A stretch of 49,493 nt of DNA from Chloromonas sp. AAM2 (lineage: Eukaryota > Chlorophyta > Chlorophyceae > Chlamydomonadales > Chlamydomonadaceae), in assembly GCA_004335635.1 (NCBI GenBank), contig QAXH01006021.1, positions 11,677 to 61,169 on the forward strand, given 5' to 3'. The position numbers and the translations under genes were made by a program. Below the pieces are notes generated by a model that was not told the origin of the DNA, did no database searches, and saw only the letters and a program-made list of their open reading frames with translations. Shown here in pieces: positions 1 through 12,138 of the stretch (position 1 is its first letter; the number at the start of each line of letters is the position of its first letter).

Positions 1-167
1 GGTGTGGGTGTGGGTGGGTGGGGTTGATGGTGTGAACGGTGATGATCAGCGCACGGCCTGGGCGCAAGGTGTGTGAAAGCAGGTTGTGTTGCAGGGTTTG
101 AAGGGTGGAAGGGTAAGGGTAAGGACAAAGACGGAATATGAGATGAGATTTGGAACGGATAGAATGC

Positions 168-236
168 TTGGAAGGGTTGGAAGGGTTGGAAGGGTTGGAA
201 GGGTTGGAAGGGTTGGAAGGGTTGGAACGGATGGAA
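168..236. repeat. 9-bp minisatellite (GGTTGGAAG)n
   Basis: About seven near-perfect copies of GGTTGGAAG, decaying to GGTTGGAAC GGATGGAAC on the right. It lies upstream of the first visible UTP15 exon, most likely inside an intron. The small reading frame across it has no coding meaning. Confidence 0.9.
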
Positions 237-365
237 CGGTTGGAACGGACGGAATGGCTGTAATAGAGTGGATCAGTTGGAAAGGTTAGAATGTTGCAGC
301 TCATGCCTGTGTTCTTGATTGGAATGTGTTGGAATTCCTACCGGGGTGGTTGCCACCTTGTGGTG

Positions 366-653
366 CATGTTACCATGGGCCAGTGTGTGCATGTTACCAT
401 GGGCCAGTGTGTGCATGTTACCATGGGCCAGTGTGTGCATGGCACCATGGGCCAGTGTGTGCATGGCACCGTGGGCCAGTGCGTCCATGGTATCGTGGGC
501 CAGTGCGTCCATGGTATCGTGGGCCAGTGCGTCCATGGTATCGTGGGCCAGTGTGTGCATGGCGCCATGGGCCAGTGTGTGCATGGCACCATGGGCCAGT
601 GCGTGCATGGCACCATGGGCCAGTGCGTGCATGGCACCATGGGCCAGTGTGTG
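366..653. repeat. 24-bp minisatellite, 12 units
   Basis: Twelve tandem units with core CCATGGGCCAGTG and two subfamilies: CATGTTACC/CATGGCACC units, and three adjacent CATGGTATC units. The unit length is a multiple of three and has no in-phase stops in several frames, so it creates long open frames on both strands. It lies immediately upstream of the acceptor (TTTCTTGCAG, ends 697) of the first visible UTP15 exon and is most simply intronic. Confidence 0.95.
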
Positions 654-697
654 CATGAAGTACATGAACATCATGCGGCCAATGGTCTTTCTTGCAG

Positions 698-3600
698 GCT
701 TGACGGGCATGCCGACTACGTGCGCGCCGCTGCCGTGAGTCCAGTCAACTCCGAAACCTGGTCCACGGGCGGTTATGATCACGTGGTGAAGCTGTGGGAC
801 GTTAGGGCGGGCGGCGGCCAGAAGGCGTGCACAATGAGCGTGGACCACGGGGCGCCGGTCGAGGACTTGGCATTTTTCACAACAGGTAACGGCTTCTCAA
901 GGTCTGAATATATTTGAAGGTAACGGTTGGTAGATCAAACAGTTGTCGCCCGTCCTGGTGTGTGCAATGCACTCAAGTGTTAGTAATAGCGGTTGTTCAG
1001 GTACAAAATCAACGTGAAGGGTACGGAAATGTTGTGGTTGTGCTTAATGGGGAAGGCGGGTTTGGAAGGAGTGCAGAAACGTCTTGTGTGTCATGTGGTC
1101 CTTACAAACGCCTCAGCTCTTGGATAGTTCAAAAAGTCAGCCGACGCTGATCGCTGCAGCATTCCCTATGCCAGTGCTTTGCTCAAGACGAACGTGATCC
1201 GCCTCCGCAGGTTCCCTCCTTGTGAGCTGTGGTGGCAACCAAGTGTGTGTGTGGGACCTAGTGGGAGGGGGCCGCTTGCTCAAGAAACTGACAAACTTCC
1301 AGAAAACCGTCACGTGTGTGAAAGTGTCGCCGCTGGCTGGCCCGGACAGTGCCGCTGCGCCACGGCTGCTAACGGGGTCATTGGACGGGCATGTGAAGGT
1401 GAGTGAGAGAAATGGCTCCAGAAACGGCTGTTAGGGATGGTGTTGCGGTTACAGCGTCTTAGCCTATCAGCTGCATCAGTCCGCGTTTAACAACTACAAA
1501 TTTCGCCAGGCGCATTCTGTGTGGACCTCTTTTGTGTGATGCATCGTAGCATATCAGCTTGCAGTGCATGCTTTGCATAGCATCCAAACACGAATTTGCA
1601 TAATTCCCACCATGACTTACGTGCATGTGCACAACAGCCAAACTCAACCCGAGGCACGCACTGGATCGAATGGCCAATCAGGCCGCAGGTCTTTGTCTCA
1701 GTTCAATACCTCTGACGGTCGTATGCTTAACTGACTTAACTGACATGAGTGTCACGGTACCCATGCCGCAAAATACCCACATACTTGCGCTCCGTCCCTG
1801 CTGTCCAGATTATCGAGCTTGACCGTTTCAGTGTAACCGCCGCCACCCGTTACCCCGCTCCCATTCTCAGCCTCGGCCTTTCTCCCGACTGCGGAACCCT
1901 AGCTGTCGGCTGTGCTGACGGTTCTTTGATCACCAGGCGACACGATAGGCCCAGACCAGTCACCACCGGGCCGAGTGCAAAGCCTGAGAAGAGACAGTCG
2001 TACAAGCCTAAGCTAACAGCTGCGAATTTCAGGTAAGAGGTATAGATATGCCAGGTGCAGGTGTTCTCAACGAAAGGAAAGGAAAGGCTATGTGCAACAC
2101 ATGGACTTGTCGTCAGTCGAACACGCCCAAGCTCACAGCGGTCTATTGTTCATTCTGTCTGTTCAGCTTGTTCTGCCTGTCACTTATCTGCTGGCAGGTT
2201 TTTCATCCGTGGGCAGAACGAGCGAGCAGCCGCCACCGACCATGTGGTTGCCGTCAAGCGGCGGGCCCGGCTGCACGAATACGACGCCATGCTGCGCAAG
2301 TTCCGCCACAGGTGATGGTGGTGGTGTGGACCTGGCACCAGCAGTCCGTCACACAGTGGGTTGGTTAGAACGGTGTCCAGCCGCGCCTCGTGCATGGCTT
2401 GCTAGCGTTCGCGTGCAGTGCACGTGGGGCCCCCCTGATGTTATCAATACATGCATGCACACGCATACACATAGTACTTGTGGGAACGATACAGACACTC
2501 ACACGCTCACTCATACTTATACTTGTCGCACTTCTGTGTCACAGTTGTAAAACGACACTCACTCACTCACTTTACTCACAGGGATGCACTCAGCGCTGCT
2601 CTGGCCTCGGGCAGGGGGGATGTGCTGGCAAGCGTCGTGTCGGAGCTGGCGGCAAGAGGAGCCCTGCCACAGGTGTGTGACACACCAGCCGCGGGAAAGT
2701 ATCACGTGTGTCTTTGTTTTCCAGGGTAATCAGGTCACAGGTGTTGATGCACAGTCCACATTCCGTCTGTGCGCACGTATGAAATGCCAAGAACCAAGTC
2801 AGGTTTGATCAGCGCAAAGCAAGAGGTCCCAAGCTCTTATCAATGCCATGACCATAGCCGTGTTTGTGCTGATGGCATGGCACATGACAGCTAAACGGCT
2901 ACATTAATGGACAACAGTTCTGTCAGCGGATTCCAAGCAGGAACTGGAGGACAGTTCGTCAAACCGTTCTGAATTCGCCTGTCCACAGGCTCTGGGTGGT
3001 CGTGACGAGAAGGACCTTCTGCCCCTGCTGCGTTTCCTGGTTCGCAATGCCGCCAACCCGCGCCATGCAGCCATGTGTGTGGGTCTGGCACACCGCGTTT
3101 TAGATGCTTACGCACCACTGGTCGGAGTCAAGCCACAGGTGTGTGGTCTGTGGGTGTGGGTGTGTGAGGGGTGGGTGTGGGATGCTGAGTCATCATCATC
3201 GCATGACTCATCATCCCCTGCTGAGCAGTCCTCTCCGGACTGAAGGTCATGTACACAACAACAACAACAACGACATGGCTTATCATCGTTCAACCCAGGG
3301 ATATTGATTAGTGGATATTGATTAGTTGAGTGAGGTGGGTGGATAAGTAGGGTGTGCGCGTTTACATATGTGTTCCATAAGCAGAACAGAAGGTGGCGTG
3401 AGCATTAAGTGTGGATTTCAGGAGCACGGACGATGTCTTGCTTGACCACGAACTGATGATTGATTGATATCGGAAGTGCCGCCGCAGGTTGAGGCTCGGC
3501 TGTTGGCGCTCAAGGATGTCCTGGCAGAGGAACTACAGGTATGTGTGGTGGTAATGGCTGCGAAACCAATGACACGTGTGGGGTGTGTAATGGCTGTGAA

Positions 3601-4224
3601 ACCAATGACACGTGTGGGGTGTGCAATGGCTGCGAAACCAATGACACGTCAGCTGTGTTTATCTTATGTATCATCAGCAGGTCATGCATGGGTGGTGCAT
3701 GGGTGGGTTATGAGTGGTGCGCTCACATGTACACTGGTGCTATGCTATGCTATGCTATGGTAAAAGAAAAGAAGTGCATGAAGAAAGTCGTTTGAAGAAG
3801 TGCACGACTTGCCTGGAGTTCTCTTTTGCATCTTGTCTGGGCACGTGGCTCCGGTCAGCTGAAGGGAGCGAGCATTTGCAGTTGAGTTGTTACCAGTTGT
3901 TACAGCCCATGATGCTCCACTGGGCATGCTTGCCTATTATGCAACTGTTAGGCATGACGGCGGTGTGGTGTGACATGAGGCGCTGTTGCCACAACCTATG
4001 CTTGTAGTCTGACTCATGCGCTCGGTTTGCACTCATGTGTAGCAACATCAGTGTGTTCTGTGGCCTTTTGTAGCAGCAGCAGTATTCACTGTTGGCACCC
4101 ATGTGCTGTAACAACTGTTTGTTGTGTGCTTCATGCGCAGGTGTGCAGCTCTCTGATGCAGATCCAGGGGTGCCTGGAGCCGCTTCTGGCAGCCTCGCTC
4201 GCGGGGCAGATGCAGGTGGCCTGA
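698..4224 (+). CDS. UTP15: UTP15, U3 snoRNP / t-UTP WD40 protein (5'-truncated by window edge)
   Basis: Eight exons are visible: 698-885, 1211-1398, 1809-2032, 2198-2311, 2582-2672, 2989-3138, 3488-3538 and 4141-4224. All join in phase with GT-AG borders and end in TGA, giving about 362 residues. The first visible exon begins with the last base of a split codon, so the N-terminal part (roughly 150 residues against the usual 510-520) lies left of the window. The visible part starts with WD40 blades (GHADYVRAA, YDHVVKLWDVR, VDHGAPVEDL, NQVCVWDL, GSLDGHVK). Then comes the family's C-terminal helical domain (NFRFFIRGQN, EYDAMLRKFRHR, LLPLLRFLVRN). In the known family UTP15 belongs to the nucleolar t-UTP/UTP-A subcomplex of the small-subunit processome and supports pre-18S rRNA transcription and processing. 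The order VDHGAPVED, WD blade, FR-Y/F-x-RG is typical of UTP15, which separates it from other WD40 proteins. Introns carry minisatellites and a dispersed repeat. Confidence 0.88.
3218..3302 (+). mobile_element. Dispersed short repeat with (CAA)n, copy in UTP15 intron
   Basis: GCTGAGCAGTCCTCTCCGGA followed by CTGAAGGTCATGTACA and (ACA)n, then GACATGGCTTATCATCG. The reverse complement of the same block occurs at about 47363-47440 and 48217-48285, with weaker copies at 46683-46733 and 41583-41650. Microsatellite-tailed dispersed repeats of this kind usually come from non-LTR retrotransposition (SINE, or the 3' end of a LINE). The family itself is not identified. Confidence 0.6.
3551..3649. repeat. 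36-bp tandem repeat in UTP15 intron
   Basis: Nearly three copies of a 36-bp unit containing AATGGCTGCGAAACCAATGA and CACGTGTGGGGTGTG, starting 12 bases after the donor of the 3488-3538 exon. Being a multiple of three and stop-free, it makes spurious open frames. Confidence 0.9.
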
Positions 4225-6494
4225 GCTGTACGGACCATGCTGCGCCCATGCAAGATCTTCCGCCATGCACGACCAGGAGTGTTTGCCATGCGACGCCATC
4301 CTTCAAACATCAGTGGCCTGAGTATTCCGAGAGTTCCAAATATGCTGGTGTTCAAAGGGTGTCAGTATTCTACTGGTGATTCCAGTACATTTTGCTTTTG
4401 CAACAAAGGCTGGCGCCACAACAGCAGGAGCCGCTGCCAATCTACCATGCAAGGCCATGCGGCAGGCAAAACCATGCACAATGCCAGGCCAGCAGTTGTT
4501 CCGATCTCACTGGTTCAAGCCATGCGGCATGTGGGGCTGGAGCCGCTGTCAAGTCATGCTTCACCCCATGCAAGACCAGCATTCAATGCCATGCACCATT
4601 CATGACCAGGAACTACTTATATGTGGCATGCAAGACCATGTGCCATTTCCATGCACTACGCAAGATCACTGTGCTGGGATGCGGCTGACCAGTTTTCAGA
4701 TGCCGTTGGTAGCCTGCACACGGCTTGCCTTTCTAAAAGCTTGCATGATGATGTATCAGGGTTCCAGGCTTTTCCCCTCTCTTGCGACTAAGGCTGTGCT
4801 TCATGTCATGGAACGTCTTTGGTCTGTGCTGACAGCTGGCTGTGCACGCCAGAACAAGTGTCTCATGTCAGAGCAATCACCTACACTGAACCAGATACCT
4901 GTGCATGATGTCTGGCTAATGCCATTGCTGTGCAAAAGGCGCATGGGAATGGAGAAGGTGTGTTCCAACAATTGCTGTTTCCTGTTTCCTTCCAGTAAGG
5001 CGTTGCTCACTCACCCCAATAAATCAAGAAGAGAGAGCGTCAGTGGGGGACTGCCAGTACTGCGTCAGTGGGGACAGTTTGGTACAGCAGTACAGACATA
5101 CACATCGATAGACACACGGAACCACTCAAAACTACAATTTGCTGACTTTGCTGACTTTTGTTGCCAGCCTACTGTTACAAGGAGGGAGTGCATGCCAGGG
5201 AGCATTAAGACAAGAAACACACAACAACCTGCATCCCACCCTTGGACATGCATTGGCGTACATGCGGAACCTTGCTGTGGCAGGTGCAGAGCATCTGTGG
5301 CCTCTTGAAGCCTTCTGTCCTACAAACCTCGAGATACAGGTGCAAAGCCAAGTGCACGTGTTCAAGGGCATGCAGGTGATGAACATGCACCACAGCCTTG
5401 TGCGCCCTCCGCTCTGCACAAATGAAAACGGCCACCAGGCTGACCTCACTCCTAAATCCTGACTCATGCTGACTTCGCAAAACGGAAAGTGGGTGGCGAA
5501 AAGCCCGGAACGGACGGAGGGTCAAAGCCAATCCAAGAGCGAATGACAGAGCGATTGACAGAGCATTGCGGTTGCAAAGAATTCGAAAGTTCAGTCCCTC
5601 GCTTCTCATTATTACTTGTCTTCTCGTGTCGCTTGGCAGAAGTGAACGAAGGCTCGTTCACTACAACTCATTTCTGTGTTGACACCGGTGAGCCACTGGT
5701 GGAGTATCTGACCACCGCTTTTTTCCTTTACACGTTTCTGCAAGCAGTTTGATGGCTGTAGTTGTCAATGCGTCCCCGATGCCCGATGCATGTGGACTTG
5801 ATTATTCCCGAGACACAGGAGCTTTCTGTGGCCGCTTTGCGTCTCCAGCTTCAAAGCGCTTCGTCTGCATAGAACCGGTGAGCTGGCAAAGAGGGTTGTG
5901 GGAATGCAGGAATGCACAAGCCTCCAGGCTCGACTGCGGCTAGGAATATCACGTATATGGTGTAATCCAGCACATTGGGCCTTGTCTGCCGCTAGTCTGG
6001 GCAGCGACGCAGAAAACACGCTGGCAGCTTCGTGCCATGCGAAAGGCATTGTCAAACAGCCGGCGTCATGCATTGCAGAATGATGCATACCCAAGGCTGC
6101 ATATTTAAACAGCCGGCTTTCAGAGAGAGGACCTAGAAATGTGCCGGGGGCGGTCATTGTCGCTTTTTTGCCTGGGCCTGTCGACATGACAGCGGCGACC
6201 AGCTACGGCAATGTATCAGCAGTTCGCAAGACATCGCTTCTTTGGAAGCCATTAGATGGCTCTTTAATGCAGGCATGCCGGTCACCATACCGTCCGCTTG
6301 CTGAATTCCCGTAAATCATTTGCAGCCCTTGCAATGCCCTCGGCCACATTCAGCCATTGTTCAGTCATTGATTGAATTTGACCTGCACCCCTGCGCCTAG
6401 CGAGGAAAATCTTGCCCACCTGGCACGCCTTTCTGCCGCAGGCTGCACGCACTTTTGGTGCCGCCACACACAAGTATTCCGAGATACGCAAGTC
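4225..6494. other. Intergenic: UTP15 3' flank and upstream region of CCT gene
   Basis: No gene recognised. From about 4240 to 4690 the sequence is a degenerate array of CCATGCAAGACC / CCATGCAC words. A 310-codon open frame (4376-5308) runs out of this array. It is rich in Cys, Met, His and Gln, as expected from CATGC repeats, and shows no recognisable domain. The rest up to 6494 shows no exon-like stretch that I can support. Confidence 0.5.
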
Positions 6495-9350
6495 ATGGCG
6501 ACAGCGGCACCCATCCCTCGCCTCAGCCTGGACATTGACGACCTGCTCTGGTAAGACCAAACGCCTCAAACTTGACAGCGCATTTGGCTTTTGAGCGGCC
6601 GCCCTGCTTTACGACACCTTGGCAGGTGCATGAGTTGTCAGCACCTCTACTCTTAACACACGCTTGCCATGCCACTGCAGCACCTGGGCAGAAAGCGGCA
6701 GTGGAAGCATTTTTTCTACGGCTTCCGACGACTGTGACGGCCAAACTCTGAAGTCGGCATGGGATGATCCGACATCCCACTCCCGCTTGCTGGACCTCAG
6801 TGACGTTCAGGCCAGTCTAAATGCGCCACGCCCGGCACAGGTGCCAGACATCGACATCAAGGCTTTCCTGGGACAGCATCCACCCCAGCAGGTGAGAGAG
6901 GAGGGGATACATTCATGCCCATGTCCGGGGCTGGACTTGAGAGGGGGTGTGCTCCGCATTTGCAGAACAAGGGGATGCAGTTGCTTGACTCTGAAATCCT
7001 GATTGATGAGCAAGAACTGACGCTTCTCATATGTCATCTGCGTTGTAGCCAACTGTCCTGCAATTCAACCCTTCATGCAATGTATCTGCTTGCTTTCTGA
7101 TGAGCACTGCACACCCACATTTTATTAAAATCTGTCAAAAGAAAGTTAGCCCTGGACTGGATGATCAGCCCAGATGAGGCTGTGGTTGCTTGAGCTGCCA
7201 ACCTTTCCGACACCACTGCCTCACAACCCAGCACACTTGTACTGCATGCAGCTGGGTGGATATCCCATGAACCAGCTGCCCAACGGCCACATGCTCGACA
7301 GCTTGAGCCCATTTAAGGGACCCAGCTACCTGGACTGGGGCAGCAGTCTGCCTCCCATCAACTCCCAACCACCTTCTCACCACCTGGACCTCTGCCCTAC
7401 CGACGGATCTTGGAGCAGCCGATCAACTCTGGACTACCAAAGCATCGGCACTCCTGACAGCCGAAATCACCCTGGGCTGCAACCAACAGGTCTGACAAGC
7501 TCATGTGCCACCTACCCTTCTCCGGCTGCAGCAGCCATGATGCGGGCTGACGGTGGGCGTTCAGCCGGCAGCAAGAACAGCAGCTGTGAAAGCTGGGGTA
7601 CCACTACCACGTCCGATATCAACCAACTGGTCCCAGGCCTGCCCATGCCTTTGTCACAGCAGGCTTGGCTAGCCCAGATGCAGCAATGCAGCTCAGCGTT
7701 CTTCATGCAACAACAGATGCAGCACATGCAACACATGCAGCACATGCAGGCCATGCAAGCCATGCAGTCCATGCAGTCCATGCAACAGCACGAGGTTGTG
7801 GGCTCAACGGCATGCAACAGCACAGGTGGTGCAAACAGCTGGAGGTGCCCTACATTCCCTGGCCTCACAGATCCTACATTGAATGCACTTAATGTCCCCA
7901 TGCAACCCTTCAGCAACCTTCCTTCAGTCCAGCACAGCCCTGCCGGCAAGCCATCCGAGCAATCATGCTCAAGTAGCAACTCAACTGAGATGGGGCAGGC
8001 GGGCGCGGCAGTCAACTTCGCATGCATGCCGGCATCTTCAATGCATGGTCTCGATCTCAGCCAACCACTGAGTGGCCGGCACAGCGCGCACCAACCACTA
8101 CAACTACCCGCCGGCTTGCCGCTGATTTCAACGTCAGAGTTGGCCCGCCAGGCGAGCCAGGGCGGTGCGTCAGCACAGCCGGCGATCGACGCGCAGGTGC
8201 CTGTGAAGGTGGAGCGGCGAGCGGAGAGCCCGGAGCTGGCGAGAGGGCAGGCGGGCAGCCCTTGCAGCAGCGTGGGCCCGACACATGCAACCCATCAGTG
8301 TGTGGCTGAGGAGGGCAGGAAGGCAAGCGCTGTGCTATCTCGGCCTGTGGGGCAGATGTACCTCACCACACCGCCAGTGCTAGCAGGTGTGTGGGTGTGC
8401 AGTTATGCGAATGAAGTTGTCTCGGTGGGCTCACCCGGGCAGTTGTGTTTGAGAGTATCCTAATACACAACTACCGTGCTGCATATGGACCAGGTGCGTG
8501 GGTGTGCATCTATGCAACTCGGAGCTCATTGGTGGGTTTGCCCGGCCGTGGACACAGTTGTTGTCTGGCACCGGCAACGTGTGTGGTTTCTTTGCTGGTG
8601 TCAGTCACTTACCTGCAGAACGGCCAGAGTGCTTTGAGGTCGGTGTGTTAACCACATTGAATGTCGTGCCATGCAGATGAGTTCACACGGTCGAGGGCTG
8701 ACGCTCTGGAGAGGTACCGACAGAAGCGAGCACGCCGAGCCTACACCAAGAAGATCAGGTAGGCACATGGCAACAGAACAACCGCTTCCTGTTGAACGTT
8801 CCTTGCTCATCAAACTGCGACAGTTGCAGCGTCATATGTCATAATAGGACAAGTCACTTCATTTGGTGTGGGCGGTGAGGCTCCCCGGCCAGACGGACTG
8901 AGCGTTGCTGCAGGGCGGCCTGCTGACTCTTGTACTTCGCCTGGCTCCTGGTCGCTTGTAGACGCGCCACATGGGTTTCCTTCCAACAATAACAACCGAC
9001 CCATTTGCAATCGTAGATGCATGTAAATTAGCCGCGCCCTGCACCAGTCTGCGACAATACAAGTCGCGAACCGATGCCCTTACTTTGTGTGATGCTTTAT
9101 TGACTACAGGTACCAGCTGCGCAAGATCAACGCCGATCGCCGTCCCAGAATCAAGGGTCGATTCGTCAAGAAGGAGGAGATGCACCTATATGCGCACCTC
9201 TTTCCACCCGGCACCGTGACCGACGACGCAACCGAAAACGCACTGGGCGACTTGTCATCTCTTCAGGAGGACATGCTGATGATGGATGGCGGATCGGAAC
9301 TGGATCTCGATATCAACGGCTTGGACATGGACGGCGACTGGAGCTTGTAG
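6495..9350 (+). CDS. CCT-domain transcriptional regulator (CONSTANS/PRR-type C-terminus)
   Basis: Five exons, 6495-6550, 6681-6891, 7252-8386, 8677-8758 and 9110-9350, join in phase to 574 residues ending in TAG. The start is the ATG heading MATAAPIPRLSLDIDDLL, directly followed by a clean donor. The CCT motif is split by the last intron: SRADALERYRQKRARRAYTK, then KIRYQLRKINADRRPRIKG and RFVKK, at about residues 381-425. This module in plant and algal CONSTANS, TOC1/PRR and CMF proteins directs nuclear localisation and NF-Y/DNA contact. I saw no B-box zinc fingers and no receiver domain, so it is best called CCT-only. The long third exon encodes a disordered Ser/Pro/Gln-rich region with a QHMQHMQHMQAMQAMQ tract near residue 250. 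The C-terminal tail is acidic (LDLDINGLDMDGDWSL), a possible activation region. Role inferred: light, clock or nutrient transcriptional control. Confidence 0.88.
7711..7790 (+). repeat. Coding (ATGCAG/ATGCAC)n tract, Met-Gln repeat
   Basis: In-frame hexamer repeat ATGCAR within exon 3 of the CCT gene, encoding about ten MQ/HMQ units. All six bases participate, so the tract is a true DNA repeat that stays in frame. Length variation would change the protein without shifting frame. Confidence 0.85.
8387..8676 (+). repeat. CCT intron 3 with duplicated donor-proximal segment
   Basis: The intron begins GTGTGTGGGTGTGCAGTTAT. About 100 bases later (8492 on) CCAG|GTGCGTGGGTGTGCATCTAT repeats the donor-proximal sequence, including a donor-like site, and both copies run into a similar TCGGTGGG/TTGGTGGG, CCCGG, AGTTGT sequence. 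This looks like an old tandem duplication of the 5' half of the intron. Confidence 0.65.
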
Positions 9351-12032
9351 AGTAGACGACCACCGGGCTAGAAAGACCCATGCTTCTAGGTAATCCAAGC
9401 TCTGTGCGGTGTACCGCTGTCAATCCGTACGAATACATCATGGTGTGCAAGAGGCTCTTGGTTTGACACTGACTTGAGCGAATGTCCAGATGGAGCAAAA
9501 ATTTTGGCAATATTCGAGCAAAAATTTTCCCATGGCACTGGCAGTTGATGCTGCCAGTATCAGCCTATCTAGCCACTCAAAACACGCTTTTGATCCAGTT
9601 GATTCCTTCGGATGTTTTGCATATCTAATATGGTTGCCTATTTACTGCCCAAGCGGTTCACATTCCCAACAGCTCTGGAACGTGGCCGTTATAAAACAGT
9701 GGGCGGTTAACAAATCCACGTATGTGGACCTTTTATGGCGAAAAGTGTATCACCAGGTTGCGGAAGGAAAATCACCGAGCGGAATGTTGAGCGTTAATGA
9801 GTGTTTTTGACGGCTGAAGATGGCACATTGAATTTTCAGAGGTGCACTCAATACCCTTTGCGTTGTGCACTGTTATTGGACTGTTATGATGCTGGCTACG
9901 AGGAAATTCACACTTTGGGAAGTGGTACTGTACAGTCTTCCAATCTGGCCCCTTGTGATGATGACTGTTTTTACAAACACACGAGCCTGCATAAGCAACA
10001 GTTGGAACTCACTTTTACGGCAAGTAAGTTGAGGCGTGTGCGGCCATGGGTGATGCATCGCTTACAATAGTGACGTTTGATAAGGAAATTGATGACTTTT
10101 GCATACCGATGCTTTTGTGCTTTGCATTGTGCACGTGCTGCTTCTGTTTGGCGTTGGTGGGACCGGCACTGAGATGCTGCTGGAAACCACCATAGCGTTG
10201 CACCAGGGCTTGCTTTGAATCCTTTCAAATGCACACTTGGTGTGCGACTCCGAGTCAAGCCCTGGCATCGCGGCAAGACCTTACTTTCCCTTTGGCATGC
10301 CGGAATCGGAGGTCAGGCCAGGCCGGTTGACTAGAATCAGTAACGTACGCTTTATAGGTTTTTGAGCATGCACGTGGAGAGATGGCATCACAATGACCGA
10401 ACATGATTGACCACCATCGTGGCAAACGGCATGTGCTTAAGGAATGTCCAACAAAACGGGCAAAGCTTTTCGATGGCTGACTTCAATGAATGAGAGTGTG
10501 ATCACATCTGGATTCGCTCTCAGGTTTGTGCATTGGTCTGTCCATGCGTTAAACAGAAACGTGACTTTGGGTGCAGCATATTCAACCTGGGTAGACACGC
10601 TTTCTATCAATTTCATAAACTCAGTGGTCGCTTGCATCAGCTTTTTGGAAATGTAATGTGATTGGGATCTGGTTGTGGGATGCTTTAGGCTGCTTTGGCC
10701 AAGAGCGGTTTTGTACTAATTAGACTAGTTTCGACTGCTGGGCCTGTGGCAAAAAGGTTAAATGCCCGGGTCTGTGGTCGTGGTATCGTTGATGAATTCT
10801 GCTCGTTTTCCATACTATTGAAGAGGAAGAGCATGGAAGGAGCTGAGGAGAGGAGAGCGGCAATGCTGTGTAGCCCTTCGCCTGGGCATCTTCTGGCGCT
10901 CGAGTCTACCATGCATTTTTTGTTCAATAGACCATAGCACTTGCCTCTACGTGGTAACACGCTTTGTAATTTCATGCGTACAAGCTGTTGTGTACGTTTG
11001 CGATTGCGTCAATTGCATCCGTTTCTGTGATAAGCTTTCCAGCCTACTGGGATGCAGTGATACCACCTGACTACCTTGGATTCATGAGCGTCATGCATCA
11101 AGTGTGCCCGGTTTGGGAGAACGCAGTCCTATGACAGTTCTACGACCGTTTGGCAAGCAATTTTATATTACAATTACGCCTCCTGTATGCTTCTGAGGCG
11201 ACCACTGCATCAGTCCTCCCTGCAATGCTATTTGATTTTCATAGTTGCAAGCGGCTGGCCATTTGATGTTAGACCTCTGGTTAGCATCTTTGTAATGCTC
11301 CCAGTGTCGCACTGCCTGTGTGAATCTGTAAACTGACCAATCCACCTGACCACCATCTTCTGTCATCACCCTCACAAGGCGTAGTTTCACGGTATGTGTG
11401 TCGGTAAAATCATGATCCAGACCCATGCAAGCTATGAGGCCATACACAAGTGCTAGTTTCATCTGTCATACAGCTGTGGCAGGCAGTGTTTGTCTTCAGT
11501 TCAACAAAGACAAACCAGACGCAAGCGCATATTCTCCTATTGCAGGTGTCATTGGTGAAGGTAAACGAGTCTTGCACGTAACATAACATACCGACTCAGC
11601 TTTCCTGATGCTACATCGGCAACTAGGACGTTGAGTACCTGCCCTACTCTTGAGTGATCCAGCTAATTTCAGGACGTCAGGAACAGCTCACAGACCACAG
11701 AATGTCAAGAAAACCGTGAAGTTGAGATTACACCCAAGTACACACGTTGGCTGCAAGAGGCCATACCAATGGTCTGCACCTGCCAACCACCAATTTTTTC
11801 ATTGTATGCTTTATCAGGGCTGGAAAGATGTCTTTTCTCTTGTTGCTCAACAGCTCAATAACAGGTGTGAGATCGTGTTTGTGGTTGTCGCGACGCAGCA
11901 ATGCCCTTGCCCGATGTCACAGTTGTGTTCAGGTGCTGTTGACATGAACAAACAAAATGACCTCATACACCTCAACATCTGGAGGGTGCACGTTTGTGTT
12001 CGACTTGGTCAGCACGTTGTGGTGCAGCTTCC
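9351..12032. other. Gene-poor stretch between CCT gene and ferroxidase A
   Basis: No recognised gene. An open frame on plus at 9490-9810 and several on minus (11163-11462, 10685-10975, 10437-10637) have fairly natural composition. On minus, ACAG|ATGAAACTAGCAC ... GTGAGG|GTGATG at about 11462-11370 is bordered like an exon. I could not join these into one phase-consistent model, so they may be a decayed gene, a transposon relic or exons of a poorly conserved gene. Confidence 0.35.
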
Positions 12033-12138
12033 ACTGAAATTCTCAAGCTCAAAGACAGCTTGTGTGCTTCAATAAGGCCATGTGTGCAATAATCCATAAG
12101 GCCATGTGTGCTTCCATAAGGCCATCACTACACATCAC

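Noticed and set aside
366..653. CRISPR-like array
   Set aside because: Units are directly abutting with no unique spacers and the genome is eukaryotic.
273..917. Open frames of 100-208 codons on both strands over the 24-bp minisatellite
   Set aside because: They exist only because the unit is a stop-free multiple of three; the true UTP15 exon begins after the acceptor at 697.
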